A stretch of 64,000 bases of DNA from Colias croceus (lineage: Eukaryota > Arthropoda > Insecta > Lepidoptera > Pieridae). A program made the position numbers and the translations under genes. The stretch covers positions 4,861,001 to 4,925,000 of the forward strand of contig NC_059554.1 in the NCBI RefSeq assembly GCF_905220415.1, read 5' to 3'. The notes under the pieces were generated by a model, which saw nothing but the letters and a program-made list of their open reading frames with translations, made no database searches and was not told where the DNA came from. Below are positions 22,061 through 34,230 of the stretch, piece after piece (positions within the stretch are counted from its first letter, which is position 1; each line of letters begins with the position of its first letter).

Positions 22061-25000
22061 ATAAAAATTGCTCTTATAGCCACATTTCTGTTTCTATAAT
22101 ATATATAATATTTATGTTCATTCTTTGTGCCATTGTTTCACAAAATTATTCCTGTTCTTGTTTTATTTCGACACAACAGCTTAAACAATATTAATATATT
22201 ACAATATTTCTTACATTAGAACACCGGGAACAATTTTGAGTGACTCGTAACATGAGGAACGTACTAACAATTCGATGTGGAGACTGAGTACATTCAAAAT
22301 TGATTTCACGATTTCCTAACGAGTATTCTTCTAGTAATATACACAAACGTTTTAATATAAATCCTGTCATTTTTTTGGTAACCAATGGCAATGAAAACAC
22401 TAAGAAAAATTACACTTATATAAGGATTTTTACAAAGTTACGTATGATGACGCCGCGGACGTTTCTTTGAAATGTCCTCGACTAGAAGACGGATGTGACA
22501 ACAGTCAACTCGCACAATAATTATTGCTGTATTTCACAACACAATGCGCGGCGCAGGGCTCGCCAACTGATTCCATGATATCTCAAATAATGATAACAAC
22601 CTGCTATTTATATTTAAACTATTATAAAAAGCGCCTTTGATCTATCAACACTCAGACAGTTGGGCGTAACAGTAAATCTTCACATTGTGTCCTTTGTTTC
22701 ATCGTCCAAAAGCGGTTTTTATAATTTCCAAAGAATAAACCTGTGCAATATGGTTATATCTACGGGTTTGGAATTTCGATGCATATTTTACATAATTCTG
22801 TACACTATTATAATGACAGGACAGTCGATGAAAATATTGAAAATTTGTACATGATTGCAAGCATTCAGAATGAGCATTTATGATATTTCTGTCGCACAAT
22901 ATTTAATTTAAATTTAAATTCATTATTTTTACTAAATAATTTCAAAGTCTCAAACATCAAACATTTCATAAACATCGTGTATTTAAGTACAGTATTAGAA
23001 TCCAGTCAGCATTTGTTCATTGTGCAACAGAAATGTCAATATAAACTGTGTCAGTACAAAATGGGTTTATGTACGTCATAGAAATATATCCATAATTCAC
23101 TAACTTACTTAAGTAAACCATCACAACCAATCATACGGACATATTTAACAAAAATATCTAGGTAGGTACGTATGAAAAATAATCAGTTCAATTAAACGAT
23201 ACAAGAAACAATAATTTTAATGCATCACCGAGTTTAGAACCCATGAATTTAACCTAGCTAGAGAATATCTGAGTCTGTACTGGCAATATTTGTGACATCT
23301 TACAATAAAATGCAGCATGTAACTTGTGTATCTGTGGTCTGTACTGAGACGTGGGGCGAGCTCGTCCCGCCGCCAACAACATCATCTGAACTTGACAAAC
23401 GATATCGATAAAATTATTAATTTACATAATTTATTTACAATCGCGTATCACCGCGCTATAATGCCCATCTCCGTAAATTTTATATGTACACTAAATTTAA
23501 GAACATAGTTTTCTCTCATTAGCTACCGAATCACAATTCAAATATTAGATTAATTGACAACGGTGGACAAACATGCGCCGGAGCACTAATGCATCTTACT
23601 TTATTGAAATTTGTACTTTGTTCTATTAAATGTCGTGATGTATGTTTGGTCCATGCAGTCGCAATTCCATGTCGCGCCGGGCGATGTGCTATCGGGAGCG
23701 CGGTCGGTAACGAAAGATAACCTATTATACAAAAATAATTCAATTTCGATGTAACCCGAACTAAATTTGATTGCAATGTCGCCGCAGCGATTGATTCCGA
23801 CCGCAAATCCTGATAACACATTCATTAAGTCCCATTTCACGCGGGATGCTCACAACCCGAAGCTGCTAATGAGAGAACGTATCATTGCCGCGGTGAGGCA
23901 GCACCTTGTGACTAGATCTCTCTTGTTAGGAACGACGGGTTGCCGCCGATTACTATATAACTTATCATTCGATGTCTCAAATCTGTTTACCCATTACCGT
24001 AGCCTATTTTGTTTGTATCGCTCGCTATTACGAATCAGATAGAGACGGCCTCCTGGCGGTGGAACTTTATAAAACTATATTACGGACTGCAAACGAAACG
24101 CCATTTACTAATAGTCGATAGAACGTTAGGAACTGTGTGTGAGTAATAATTAATTATGAAAAAATATCACTAATATTCACAATTTAAGTAGTATTTAAAT
24201 AATTTAATGTACTTAATAGTAACGGTATTAGTAAAAATAACTTCCAGCAACAGAAGGCCGTCGCATCTTTGGACAGAACGTGAACGTTAGCAATTCCTGT
24301 TGGTTTAAGTACAACCGTGACAGTGTTTATTATCATAAGTATTTAAATTTATATTACAAATTCCAATCGTCAAGTGCGTGCCAATCGTGATACTTTCATT
24401 ACACTCAGAAACAGTAAGGCTGTTTAATTGACAACCAGTCACAGCGCCATAAAGAAACGTCGGATGCGGAAATAATGAAAGTCCATCGATTTCTTAAGTA
24501 CTTATCAATTAATAAATTACAGTTTGTTCTCAATTGTTTACAAATACATAGCAGTCAGCGCCGCTCTCGCACCAACATTCGGCACATGTCCATACACACA
24601 GAACTGGCGACCGCCTCCCGTCGCCGCTCGCGAGATGCGCACTCTCATAGCAACAAGGAACAGAAGCAATAACACAATAATGTTTGGTAATCTCGCTCAT
24701 CGTCAGCGGGCGACCGCGCTGCGGCCGACGGGAGGCCGGAGAACATAACACATAGTCACGCCGGTCGACATATTTTACAGAAAATATCAAGACAGAAATA
24801 ATTTCAAATAATCCTCGTATCCTCTTTTAACATAATAAATATAGCATTTATCTAATTATACACAATAATTTCAACAAAAATTTCAAACACGGATCTTAAC
24901 GATAAAACGTCTTCGGCTAAGTCACTTGTTGCAGTTCGGAATTCACTTAAAGAAATAAACTTATCAAAAATAACTCGGCTCGCGTTAAAGTCCCGCGTCT

Positions 25001-25209
25001 CGAAGCTAGCACCTTCCCATAGTGAATTACATAATACTAACTACTGACTGCGCGTTCGCGTCGCGTCACGGGGCGGGCGGCGCCGACTAGAAGAGCCGCG
25101 CGGGCGGCGGGGCCGCGCCGCGCGGGCCGGGCTCAGCTGGCGCGCGCGGCCGGCGGCGTATCACAGGCGCTCAGGGGGGCGCGGGCGCGTCCTGCCCGCG
25201 CGCCGTGCA
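22061..25209 (-). other. Probable taranis 3' UTR
   Basis: About 3.1 kb with no supported coding region between the taranis stop and the convergent poly(A) sites. Composition is mixed, with less AT-rich blocks at 23340-24060 and 24550-24760. A long 3' UTR is an inference from position; a closer poly(A) site is possible. Confidence 0.4.
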
Positions 25210-25944
25210 CTAACTCGTCGGCACCAGCAGCCGCACGAAGCTGTCCTCGCTCCAGCCCCAGTCGTCGGGCCACGTCTCCTCGGGGGGGTCCAGCGCCGAC
25301 CGCGACGAGAGGCTCAGCACGGAGCCCCAGTCGATGGTGCGCTGCTCCTCGTCGCCGTAACCGGAGTCCCGGTCGGGCTGCGGCGGCGCGGGGAAGGGTG
25401 TCGCGCGCCCCGCGGCCCCGTCGCGCGCGCCGAGCAGCTCGCAGCGCGTCACGCCGTTCGCCACGCAGGCGGGTTCGAAGGGCGCCTCTTCGGCGCTCTC
25501 GCGCTCCATCTCGCGCTCGATGCCACGCAGCGTGTTGCAGACGAGCACCGAGCGGCGCAGGGAGGGGTCCGCCGTCTGGCGGAAGCGCGCCAGCTTGAGC
25601 GCGCAGAGGTTCATCATCTTTAGCCGCCTCTCGCGGTAGCATCGCCGCGAGGCGCAGCGGCCGGCGGCGCGGCCGTCGCAGCAGGCGCGCGCGGCGGCCC
25701 CGCCGAGCTCCAGGTAGGACTTGCCGTTCTCGGCGCGGATGGTGTCGTGCGCACCGCACCAGCCGCCGCACCAGCGCCGGCGGCAGGCGCGCCGCTCCTC
25801 CTCCTCCCGCCAGCAGTCTCCGCCGCCCGCGCCGGCGGCCACGGCTTCCAGTCGCGCGATAGAATCTTCCCAGCGTGCGACTTTGCCGCCGCCCTCGCAC
25901 GGGGAGCTGGCGCGCCGCTTGGCGCCGCACCCGCCACCCGAGCC
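25210..25944 (-). CDS. taranis, SERTA-domain transcriptional co-regulator: main coding exon
   Basis: The exon begins after CTTTACAG at 25944 in phase 0 and ends with TAG at 25212-25210, giving 244 codons. It opens GSGGGCGAKRRASSPC; the KRR patch resembles the cyclin-binding basic patch of SERTA proteins. The SERTA domain is clear: MMNLCALKLARFRQTADPSL, then RRSVLVCNTLRGIEREM. The C-terminus has RDSGYGDEEQRTIDWGSVLS and a tryptophan-rich acidic end (ETWPDDWGWSEDS), as in insect Taranis. Taranis acts in the nucleus with trithorax-group functions, cell-cycle control and, in Drosophila, Cyclin A-linked sleep control. GC content is very high (about 70 percent by eye) with alanine and arginine runs, so longer frames on other phases overlap it; those are shadows. 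No ATG precedes the SERTA domain in frame here, so the start lies in an upstream exon, probably 46812-46789. Confidence 0.88.
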   Translation of the reverse strand, partial: GSGGGCGAKRRASSPCEGGGKVARWEDSIARLEAVAAGAGGGDCWREEEERRACRRRWCGGWCGAHDTIRAENGKSYLELGGAAARACCDGRAAGRCASRRCYRERRLKMMNLCALKLARFRQTADPSLRRSVLVCNTLRGIEREMERESAEEAPFEPACVANGVTRCELLGARDGAAGRATPFPAPPQPDRDSGYGDEEQRTIDWGSVLSLSSRSALDPPEETWPDDWGWSEDSFVRLLVPTS

Positions 25945-27067
25945 CTGTAAAGCAGAATTCGAAATTTAATATGTATTACAAACATTAGCCACTGTAATAG
26001 ATCGATCGATAATATATGGATCTTTCTATTGAAACATTTCTATTTAAAGAAATTTTTATTGAAACGGTCATATAAATTTATTAACTATTGTTCTTTGGAA
26101 TTATATGGCTATGGAAACTATTGATACAAGAACAATCAATTATTATATTAATATGCATCGTTTTGCATAAAGTCTATTTATAACATTTATAAATTAGTTA
26201 AATTCAAAAACTTTAAAAATGAGTAATTGTAACTGTTACATTTAACTATTATGATACACGAGCAACTTTATATCTACCGTACCATTTAAGAATTAATTCC
26301 AAATGGAAAGATCAAAGTGATATCCAGAGAGCAACTGAGTGTATAGTGAGTCGAACATCGCTCGAGGTACCTGGGGTTGCACAGGGTTCTATTGTGAAGG
26401 GACCCTTCCCTTTTTTTGGGTGCAATATGCTTTCGGGGCGCTACCCCAGTGGGGCTCTGGCCAGGTAGATCCGTGTTTCGGAATACAACTGTGGGATTTG
26501 GGTACAACTGGCGTTCGCATTCTTCAACTTAAATTGTTACCTTATACAAAAGATTTTAACGAGCATTACGTACGGGAACCCTTCTTTCTAAGTCTTTTCT
26601 ATTACGATTTACGTTTTCCTTTTATTTTATCCTTCTTGGATTCTATTACCTATGCTTAGAATATATTTAACAAATAGAATAGTTAAAGACGAGAAAAGTG
26701 GAAAAAGAATCTATGTGAGACTGAGTAGGTAGGTATTATGAGTTAGACTTTGTATGTAACATTTCAAAAATATTTCACACTGCAAGACCACAAAATTCAA
26801 TAAATGGATGAATACAAAAGGACAATATAATTAAAAGCAACATTGTAATATCTACTGAAAATAAAACAGCCTAGCGTAAAATCTTACAACTTGTGAAACT
26901 TGAAAAACGAGCCGATCTATCGTAATAGCACCTGCGTCGAGAATATACGTGAAGCTTTGTGTTGCTGTAATTCTATGAAGTCAATTTACTGTTGTTTAAA
27001 TAATTCTCTACTTTGGTAAATTTTCTTCTTAAAAGTAACAACGAATTTTAAGTCGTAATTATTTTAT

Positions 27068-27156
27068 TAAAATATATCAGATATAAAACTCTACATGTAG
27101 AGTATTTTTATGTTATCGAATATTGTACTAAATTGACTAAAATCTGATATATTTTA
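27068..27156. repeat. 89-nt inverted-repeat hairpin
   Basis: Perfect 15-bp arms TAAAATATATCAGAT and its complement enclose 59 bases that include the 16-base palindrome ACTCTACATGTAGAGT. It could be a small MITE remnant. A pre-miRNA is possible by size, but the arms are very AT-rich. Confidence 0.6.
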
Positions 27157-27607
27157 TAATATATAATATATTATTAATTAAAATCAAACCTTACTTTGGC
27201 ATACGATTATTAATGCATTATTTAATTCATTTAATAATCGCTTATTGTCAGTACAGTATCCCAAGATACATGTAATATCGTGAAATCGAAAACAATACAT
27301 TTTAATAGTACCTACCTATGTAATAAACAATAACAGATCAACCTAATACAATTGGTATATAATGTAACAATTACTTAAGCTATAGCTACGCAATGCTTAA
27401 GTGGTAAAAAAAATAGAAAACTTTATGTCCATCGGGCGGCAGATGCCTTTGCACCTGTCACGTATAGGCACGCTTTTCTACGCGAAATAATTCAATATTC
27501 CACTGACCCTTCATGACTTCTTATTAAAAATAACTTGAAAAGTATTTCAAAGCTTAAGTAAAATGTTACATTACTCATAAACGTATTATATATCTATCCT
27601 TTACCTT

Positions 27608-27745
27608 AGGTGGCCTGGAAGAAATCGCTTTTAAGCGATAAGGTCACCTTTTGTACTTTACCTCGAATCTGTACAACTATATATTATATACTGTAATGTT
27701 AAATGGTGTGGTACAATAAATGGTTAAATAAATAAATAAAAATGA
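27608..27745 (+). mobile_element. 3' end of a non-LTR retrotransposon
   Basis: GGTGGCCTGGAAGAAATCGC then TTTTAAGCGATAAGGTCACC and TTTTGTAC, ending in an AAATAAATAAATAAA tail. This resembles the conserved 3' tail of lepidopteran LINEs, strongly 5'-truncated. Confidence 0.6.
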
Positions 27746-28029
27746 AAAAAAGGCTACATTTTTGAATTGAATAAGGTTTTCGCAATTCAAATCTTTACCG
27801 CGTGAATACTCATAAGTACGAGTAGTCACACGGTACGGCGCTGCTCATTGCTCCGTTGACTCAACGATCACTCATCACTAAACTGTAAATAATTATTTTA
27901 CGTCACCCTCTCTATCGTTCTTCGAAAAACGCTCTTATATTTTCAGCTTTAAGTTATGTAGAGTTCAGAATAAATGTGAAATTTTACAAGTAAAACTTTA
28001 TACGAACATAATTTTATTTTGTATTATAC

Positions 28030-31000
28030 AGCGAATCAACTGGTATAAGAAGCGAGTAAAATAGCGGTGTCGTCGCCAGCGCTGGCGCTCATGAAAATAA
28101 ATTTAGTATATGACGTCGGTGCCCTGGCGTTGCCGCATCGCTTCGTGGAACGTGGCCGTGCGACGTTGCCGCACCGTTCGCTCTTTCTAATCTCGTCGTA
28201 AAGTTCTTTTTCTGATGCGCAGCGCGTCGCTTGTTCTGTCCATTCGAAACTTGAAAATGTCTGACGTTTATTTTATCGCTCTTGTCGCATACTGCTGCAT
28301 TTTATAGCCTATGCTTAGTATTATGAACTTTGGCTTAGTGAATTCAATATTTAAATAATTTTGTTTTTAATTAATTTAATTACAAATGTATGTTTGGCTT
28401 AAAAAAAATATTTAAGGTAAAATAAAACCTACATGCTGAACTCATAAAATGATACGTAAAGGTAGGAAAAATTTCGAGCAACCAGGCGAGTCGAACAGAC
28501 TTTCTATGGCATTGTGAAGAAGGAATAGATAGCGGCACAGCATTGCCTCAGAGCGCGCTTAACCATGTCGTTGTCGAGCAGACGAGGGTCGAGGCGGAGC
28601 GCAGTACGGCGCGGGCGAGGGAGAGGTTGCGGGGGGCTGCGGCGGGAGGGGCGCGGCGGTGTGCTAGTGTGCGGGCCCGGCGCTGCACGTGCACGCGCAC
28701 ACAGACGCGCCACATAATAACATCGCGTAGCGGCCGTCCGCTTCTATCTAGCGCTACAGCTACCTACGCTCCAACGAGCGCTGTATTATTATAGTCGACT
28801 ATAAAATGGGGTAGATAGCGTGGGGTGTAGCTCTACATTATAAAGCGAGGCTATGCAAGAAAACATTTCGCTGCTTCTCTACTTATTTGACATTATTCAA
28901 ACGATACTTTTATGTGGAAATGTTGGCTATCCTTTTCATAAAAAAAACGGTTGAACACTTATAAATCTCTTTTAATAACATAATTAAATTAATAAACTAT
29001 CGTCGCTTTAATTAAAAGGCTGCATTATAAAATTGAATGTGAAATGTAAACAAAGATGAAAGCATTTTGTGAATGTTATGATTTTTATTACGCTTCCATT
29101 GTAAATCGCAAAACACGATAATAAAACGGCGTAACGATATTTACTACAAGTGATCTACATAGGTATTAGGTATCTTTTGTGCTCCATTCATAAATTCATA
29201 GCGTGAAGAGGTGTTAATCCGCAATATCGAATCGAGTCGATTGAATGACCGATTAACGAGAACCGTTTCTTTTCTGTATCTACAATAGAGCTGTGGAGCA
29301 CGTGATCGAGCTGTAGTTTCCATTCATTGAAGGGGTGTTCGGACCTGCTTGCCTTGTTTACAGGTGGCTGAAGATTAGATCGAGATAGCTCCGACTCAAA
29401 CGTGCTTAATGCATCAAACCCTCGATTGTTTCCGAGCATCCGATTATTATCTCGATCACGATGAATTGAACTTCCTAATGTCTTAATGAAAATTACTCGT
29501 TCGCAATTTGTGTATTGTTTTCTATATCTCTGGCGTCAATGTTTATTTAATTATTTCTTATTTTATGAAATCTAAGTGTATCATCGAACATAAAATTATA
29601 AATTAATGTATAGCATAATATACCTACATAATATTATATTCCTACAATAAACAAATAGGTATATTTGTGTTATATTTTATAACGACTGCAAACATTGGAC
29701 CTTAACTAGACGCGATGGAAGCTTATCACTAATAACCATCATGAATCATGATAGGTATTAAAAAAAATACAATCCATCTATCTATAATACGAAAATTATA
29801 ATCAGCAAGTCACTGATTAAAATTGAATAACATTGTGAAATTCCGAAAAAGCTATCTGCTGATACTTTTAAAAAAAATTCCAAGATACAAAGTGGAAGGC
29901 GTTTTCGGGTCGCACATTCGAGCGTTCGCAAGCATAACCAAGGCAGCTCGGCCGGTCTGTGGCACGCACGTTTCCGTGAGCGGCGAGCGAGGCCGCGCCG
30001 CGGTGTGTGCGTGTGTGTATACGTACACCGCCGTGTGTGCGCACAACCAGTCTTACATCCTGTTTGGTGGCCCGTCGCTCGCGCAGCTTCGAATACACTT
30101 TTTAGAGCTTTTTATTTCACTTCTGCTCCGTTTAGATCGGTTTTAACGCTGCCCGTTTTATTGGGGCATCGGATATTTTAAAATTATTTGTTTTTCGACC
30201 GTGTAACATCATAGAATATTAGGCAAAAATTTTTGAATAAAAAATTAAATAAGTATATTTTATTATTTTTTCACTTTCTAAATGTTATAATAGCTATCGA
30301 TTTATATGAGGCTAGAATCAACATGCAATATAATTTTTAATGATCATTTGAAAAAAATATAATTATAACCTATTTACGTTGTATTCGGACCACAATAAGG
30401 AGAATTGGCCGGGTACCGTTACGAAAGTGCGCGGTGAGGTTGAACAATTTAAGTGTGATGAATATAAAAAAAGTTTACGCATACCGTTAAGAAACAAACA
30501 AAAGGAATTCCACAGGAATGTGTTCCCGCATAAAAAGCAAGGGTATTCCCGAAACGCATTGTTTACAATGTGCAGAGGCGCGTGCGAGACGTGGCGTTAT
30601 GCGTTTATTATGATGAGCGACTTGCCACTTGATGCAATGAAAGGGAAAATTGTAGTTTTTTGTGTACCGATGACGCATTCGCTTCCCCGAACCTCGCCTC
30701 GCTTGGAATGTCGGTTGCGACTTGCGAGTTTGCAGCCGCCTAGTGGAATGTTTCCTCTTGCCTAGTAAAACCTGCTCATACGAAACTCCTTACCTTCAGT
30801 GGTAGCAGACCGTCTATAAATATTGAAACAGTTTCACATGCTTGCAAGTAAGTTTGCGAGATACTCGATGGCAAGAATTTGGTAAATTTATTTGGACACC
30901 CTTGGAACTCTACATAGCGTTAAAAACGAATATCAGATTATAAATTTTGCTTTAAGTACATCCATTAGGAAAGAAGTAAGAACATGGTCAGGAAGAGAGG

Positions 31001-31900
31001 CACATTATATTTTAGTTTAAAATTCTTTGTATTAAAGAGATATTCGATAATTTTTATAATATCGCCCTTTCCAGTTATTCAAAATAACAATAACGTTATA
31101 ATAATAATTATATATTAGGTATGTGACGTAGCAAGTGCCGCTTTGTATGAGTTGTATGCGATTATTTCTCTACAAAGTTGACAACTTATTTATTCCTGGA
31201 AAATACTTGACTGTTTTCTTTCTGAATCGGGATCAAGGGATCGGCTGAATCAACACTGAAGCTATACAACTCTATGTTGCATTTATCTCGTACTTCGGGC
31301 TTCTTGCTATGGTTTTTTTATTACATACACATCTAAGTTTGAACTGTTTCTTGAATGGGGTAAGTTACGGTTCGAGCTTGACACTGACATTGTTAGACTC
31401 GCGTACGTAGTACATAAATCACTGCAATCCACGGGGCTGAAGTGTTCACGCTCATTTAAGATAATAAATCAGAAACAGCGGGCGTGAGCGAACCGATAAT
31501 GACGTCACTGGCACGTATCTCGGAGAATCCCCGGAAGAGAATAAAATAAAAATGTCACGTAGCGATCAGCTGTCGGGCGCGAGCGTGACGGGAGGGCCGC
31601 ACCGCAGCGATACGCATAACGACGCCGCAATAAAACTTATTTTTATGTTTTTCGCTTACAATGGCCGCGCGAAGGTCGAGCTATCTAAATGGGTCAATAC
31701 ACTCTGCGTAGTACGAGCGAACACGTGCTCCCGCGTTTGTAAATAGCGAGATATCGGCCGATTGTTGCAGTGATTAATGGGGGCGCGTAATGACTCGGCG
31801 CCGGCCGCCGCCCGCGCCGCTCGCTAATGTGCCCGTTCATTCATCGCCCCGACACTATTATTTGCTGACGGAGATGGTTTTGTTCGCATTCCGGTAATCG
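28030..31900. promoter_or_regulatory. GC-rich islands in the taranis intron, group 1
   Basis: Islands at about 28040-28200, 28550-28790, 29930-30080 and 31490-31850 stand out from AT-rich flanks. They carry CpG, GTGTGTGCG tracts, TGACGTCA-type sites (31499-31507) and E-boxes (CACGTGATC near 29299, CAGGTGG near 29362). Several short frames cross them, but none has good splice signals or a known domain. Intronic enhancers or alternative promoters are the likeliest reading. Confidence 0.4.
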
Positions 31901-32449
31901 ATGCGACGACATTAGGGCGATGCCCAATGTCAAGGTTGCACTTGATATGCGCACTCACCCGTCACTCGTTACGTCACCTGCACTTAACCCTCTCTCTAAA
32001 TATATTTGTTATCAGTCCATTGTGTTCTCCGAATATTTTTGACGTAATCGACATCGTCTTTTTCTGTATTGTTTACAAATATGTACATATTATCTATTGT
32101 GCAGTGAACATTTTGCTGTTATATCTCTGTTACAATTTCTACACTTAGTATTAGATACAATAATATGACAACAGCTCTACATCTGGAAACGTATACATAT
32201 TCTTCACCAAATGTACAAATTAACTTTAAACCTTTTTAAAACAAGAAACCAGATCAATTTCGCATAGTGAAATAAATGTAGGTACCTATGCGATTCTTGA
32301 TTATTAAAGTCAGAGATAAAATTTTTGAATAGGTATGTATTTTACGTACTTTCAACATTGTATCATTCAAATATTTTCATAAAATATCATAAGTTTAAAA
32401 CATGAAGATTGTTTCAAATCAGCTGTTGCGTCGAGAAATATACGAAACA

Positions 32450-34230
32450 CTGCAGAGTTAACACTCATGTACCTAGGTGAGCCCTTCGTGTGGGAGCAAT
32501 CGACAGCCGCGATAAGGGCGAGGTCACGGTTATCAATGGCGGTATCTCCATACGCGTTCGGCCACGACATCTCGCGCCCATTCACTATGAGGAACCCCCC
32601 GCGCTCCCCCGCTTCCTGTGCCCACCCCGTACTTCGCGGTGCATCCATGCAACAAGTTAGGTGTCTTGAAGAAGTTCCCAAACTACGTGTGAGGAAACTT
32701 GCCCTACATAATTATCTTCCGACTTCAATTACACACCTAATGATTTGAAGTTGCTACAGTATTGTGAATCGTCATTATTGATTGGCTCCATTGTAGCGGT
32801 ACATACGAAACAAAATTAAACCCACACTCCAAACGCTGATCAACCGAATAAAATTCTAGTGAAACACGCTGGTACATATTTTCAGTGATGCCCAATTAAA
32901 TATGGATGTGATTGAAAAACGCGTGTCCGGTAACGAGCGTGTACATAATTGGTGGGCGGTGGAAGCCTGGAGTGACCCAGTTGCGTTGCCCGGCGACCCG
33001 GGTGTCCCGGCCGAGCTCCCTCTGCCCCCACGCCCCACTCTGCTCCCGTCGCACTAAATAACCTGCCCGAAAGCGACACCTTAACAAAGGTCGTTCAACC
33101 GTCACAGGGTACTTTGCTCTTGTGATTTTTCATATGTGATATTCGACACCAACAACCCACTGCGGCCCGTGAAAAGCTGAAGGGCAATCGAGTGTCGTCT
33201 ATTTCAGGAAAAAACAATTCAATTATTATAGATTCGGCTCGATGAAACAGAGAGGTTGAATTTGTAAATTCAGTTTCAGTTTCGAGCAAATAATGAAAAA
33301 TATAGCAGCGAAATTCAAATACATTTAATTGTTAAAAGTCGGGTTTACCGACTGCCACCCTAAGACGACGACTCCTTAAAGGGCGGAGGGGGATCGAGTA
33401 GAGTTGTATTTCTCCGAACTTGCGCAAAATTTCACTTTCTCTGAAGATGTTATGCGTAAAGTTAGCCACCCCTTTACTCCCGTCTTGGCTAACAAACTTT
33501 TATAAAATAGTTTCTCGTCTCTTTAAACATTTATCATCAGCAGTTCTGGCCTATTAACGAGCCATTCAATAACGTTAAATTTATACTGAATACATACGAA
33601 AAATTTTATACGCTTTGAAATTTTATATCGGGCTGTATACAAGATTAAAAGTTTAACTAAAAACAAAACTTGCAGTACATTCGCAGAGAGCGCTTTTCAC
33701 CCTCTGTGTGACATCGTTATCTTAGCAAATTCTAACCGAATAAAACATAAAAACGTACGTCAAAAAAAGTCCTTCTACTCACAAAAACCCTACTGCCACC
33801 TCGCCCTCTCTGAAGTTATAAAACACTGAAAGCGAGCGAATGAGGCGCAGTGTTCTCGACCTTATTCCTTATTGTCAAAGCTCAAAGTGGTGTACGCGGA
33901 GCGCACACGAAAGTCTCGTGGCTGAAAGGCGAGCACACGAGCGTAGAAGGTTTAAAGCAAAATGAAAGCCGACTTCGCTCTTAATTCACCAGTACATAGA
34001 TGCGGCATACGAACGTCGATAGAGCTCCCCCGGCCGCCTCACCCGCCCGCGCCGCCTGCCCCCACGCCGGGTATAAATAAGGGGGAAAACTCCGGTTAAC
34101 AAGAGAGTGAGCACCCTCCCTCGCGGCATCGCTGGAAGGGAGAATTAAGGGGGTTGCGGCGAAGGACGAATTAAGGAGATGAGAGAGCACACGCTCTCGA
34201 GACGAAACGTCATGCCGAGCAGGGAATTAT
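32450..34230. promoter_or_regulatory. GC-rich islands in the taranis intron, group 2
   Basis: Islands at about 32490-32650, 32920-33080 and 34010-34160. The last has TATAAATAAG at 34071 just after a C/G-rich run, followed about 30 bp later by GGTTAACAAGAGAG, a layout expected of a TATA promoter on the + strand. No open frame follows it. Confidence 0.35.

Larger units (their letters stand above)
25945..28020. other. taranis intron, proximal part
   Basis: AT-rich. A GC-richer patch lies at 26340-26520 (GTACCTGGGGTTGCACAGGG, GCTACCCCAGTGGGGCTC), origin unknown. A hairpin is at 27068-27156 and a retrotransposon tail at 27608-27745. Confidence 0.5.

Noticed and set aside
25133..25930. A 265-codon frame on the - strand, longer than the taranis frame
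   Set aside because: It is arginine/alanine low-complexity and overlaps the SERTA exon in another phase; GC-rich DNA simply lacks stops.
29188..29439. An 83-codon - strand frame with balanced composition
   Set aside because: No domain, no splice partner and no phase evidence; E-box words suggest regulatory DNA instead.
30379..30765. A 128-codon + strand frame in the taranis intron
   Set aside because: It has no ATG near its start, no domain and no convincing splice signals; the stretch may be conserved non-coding sequence.
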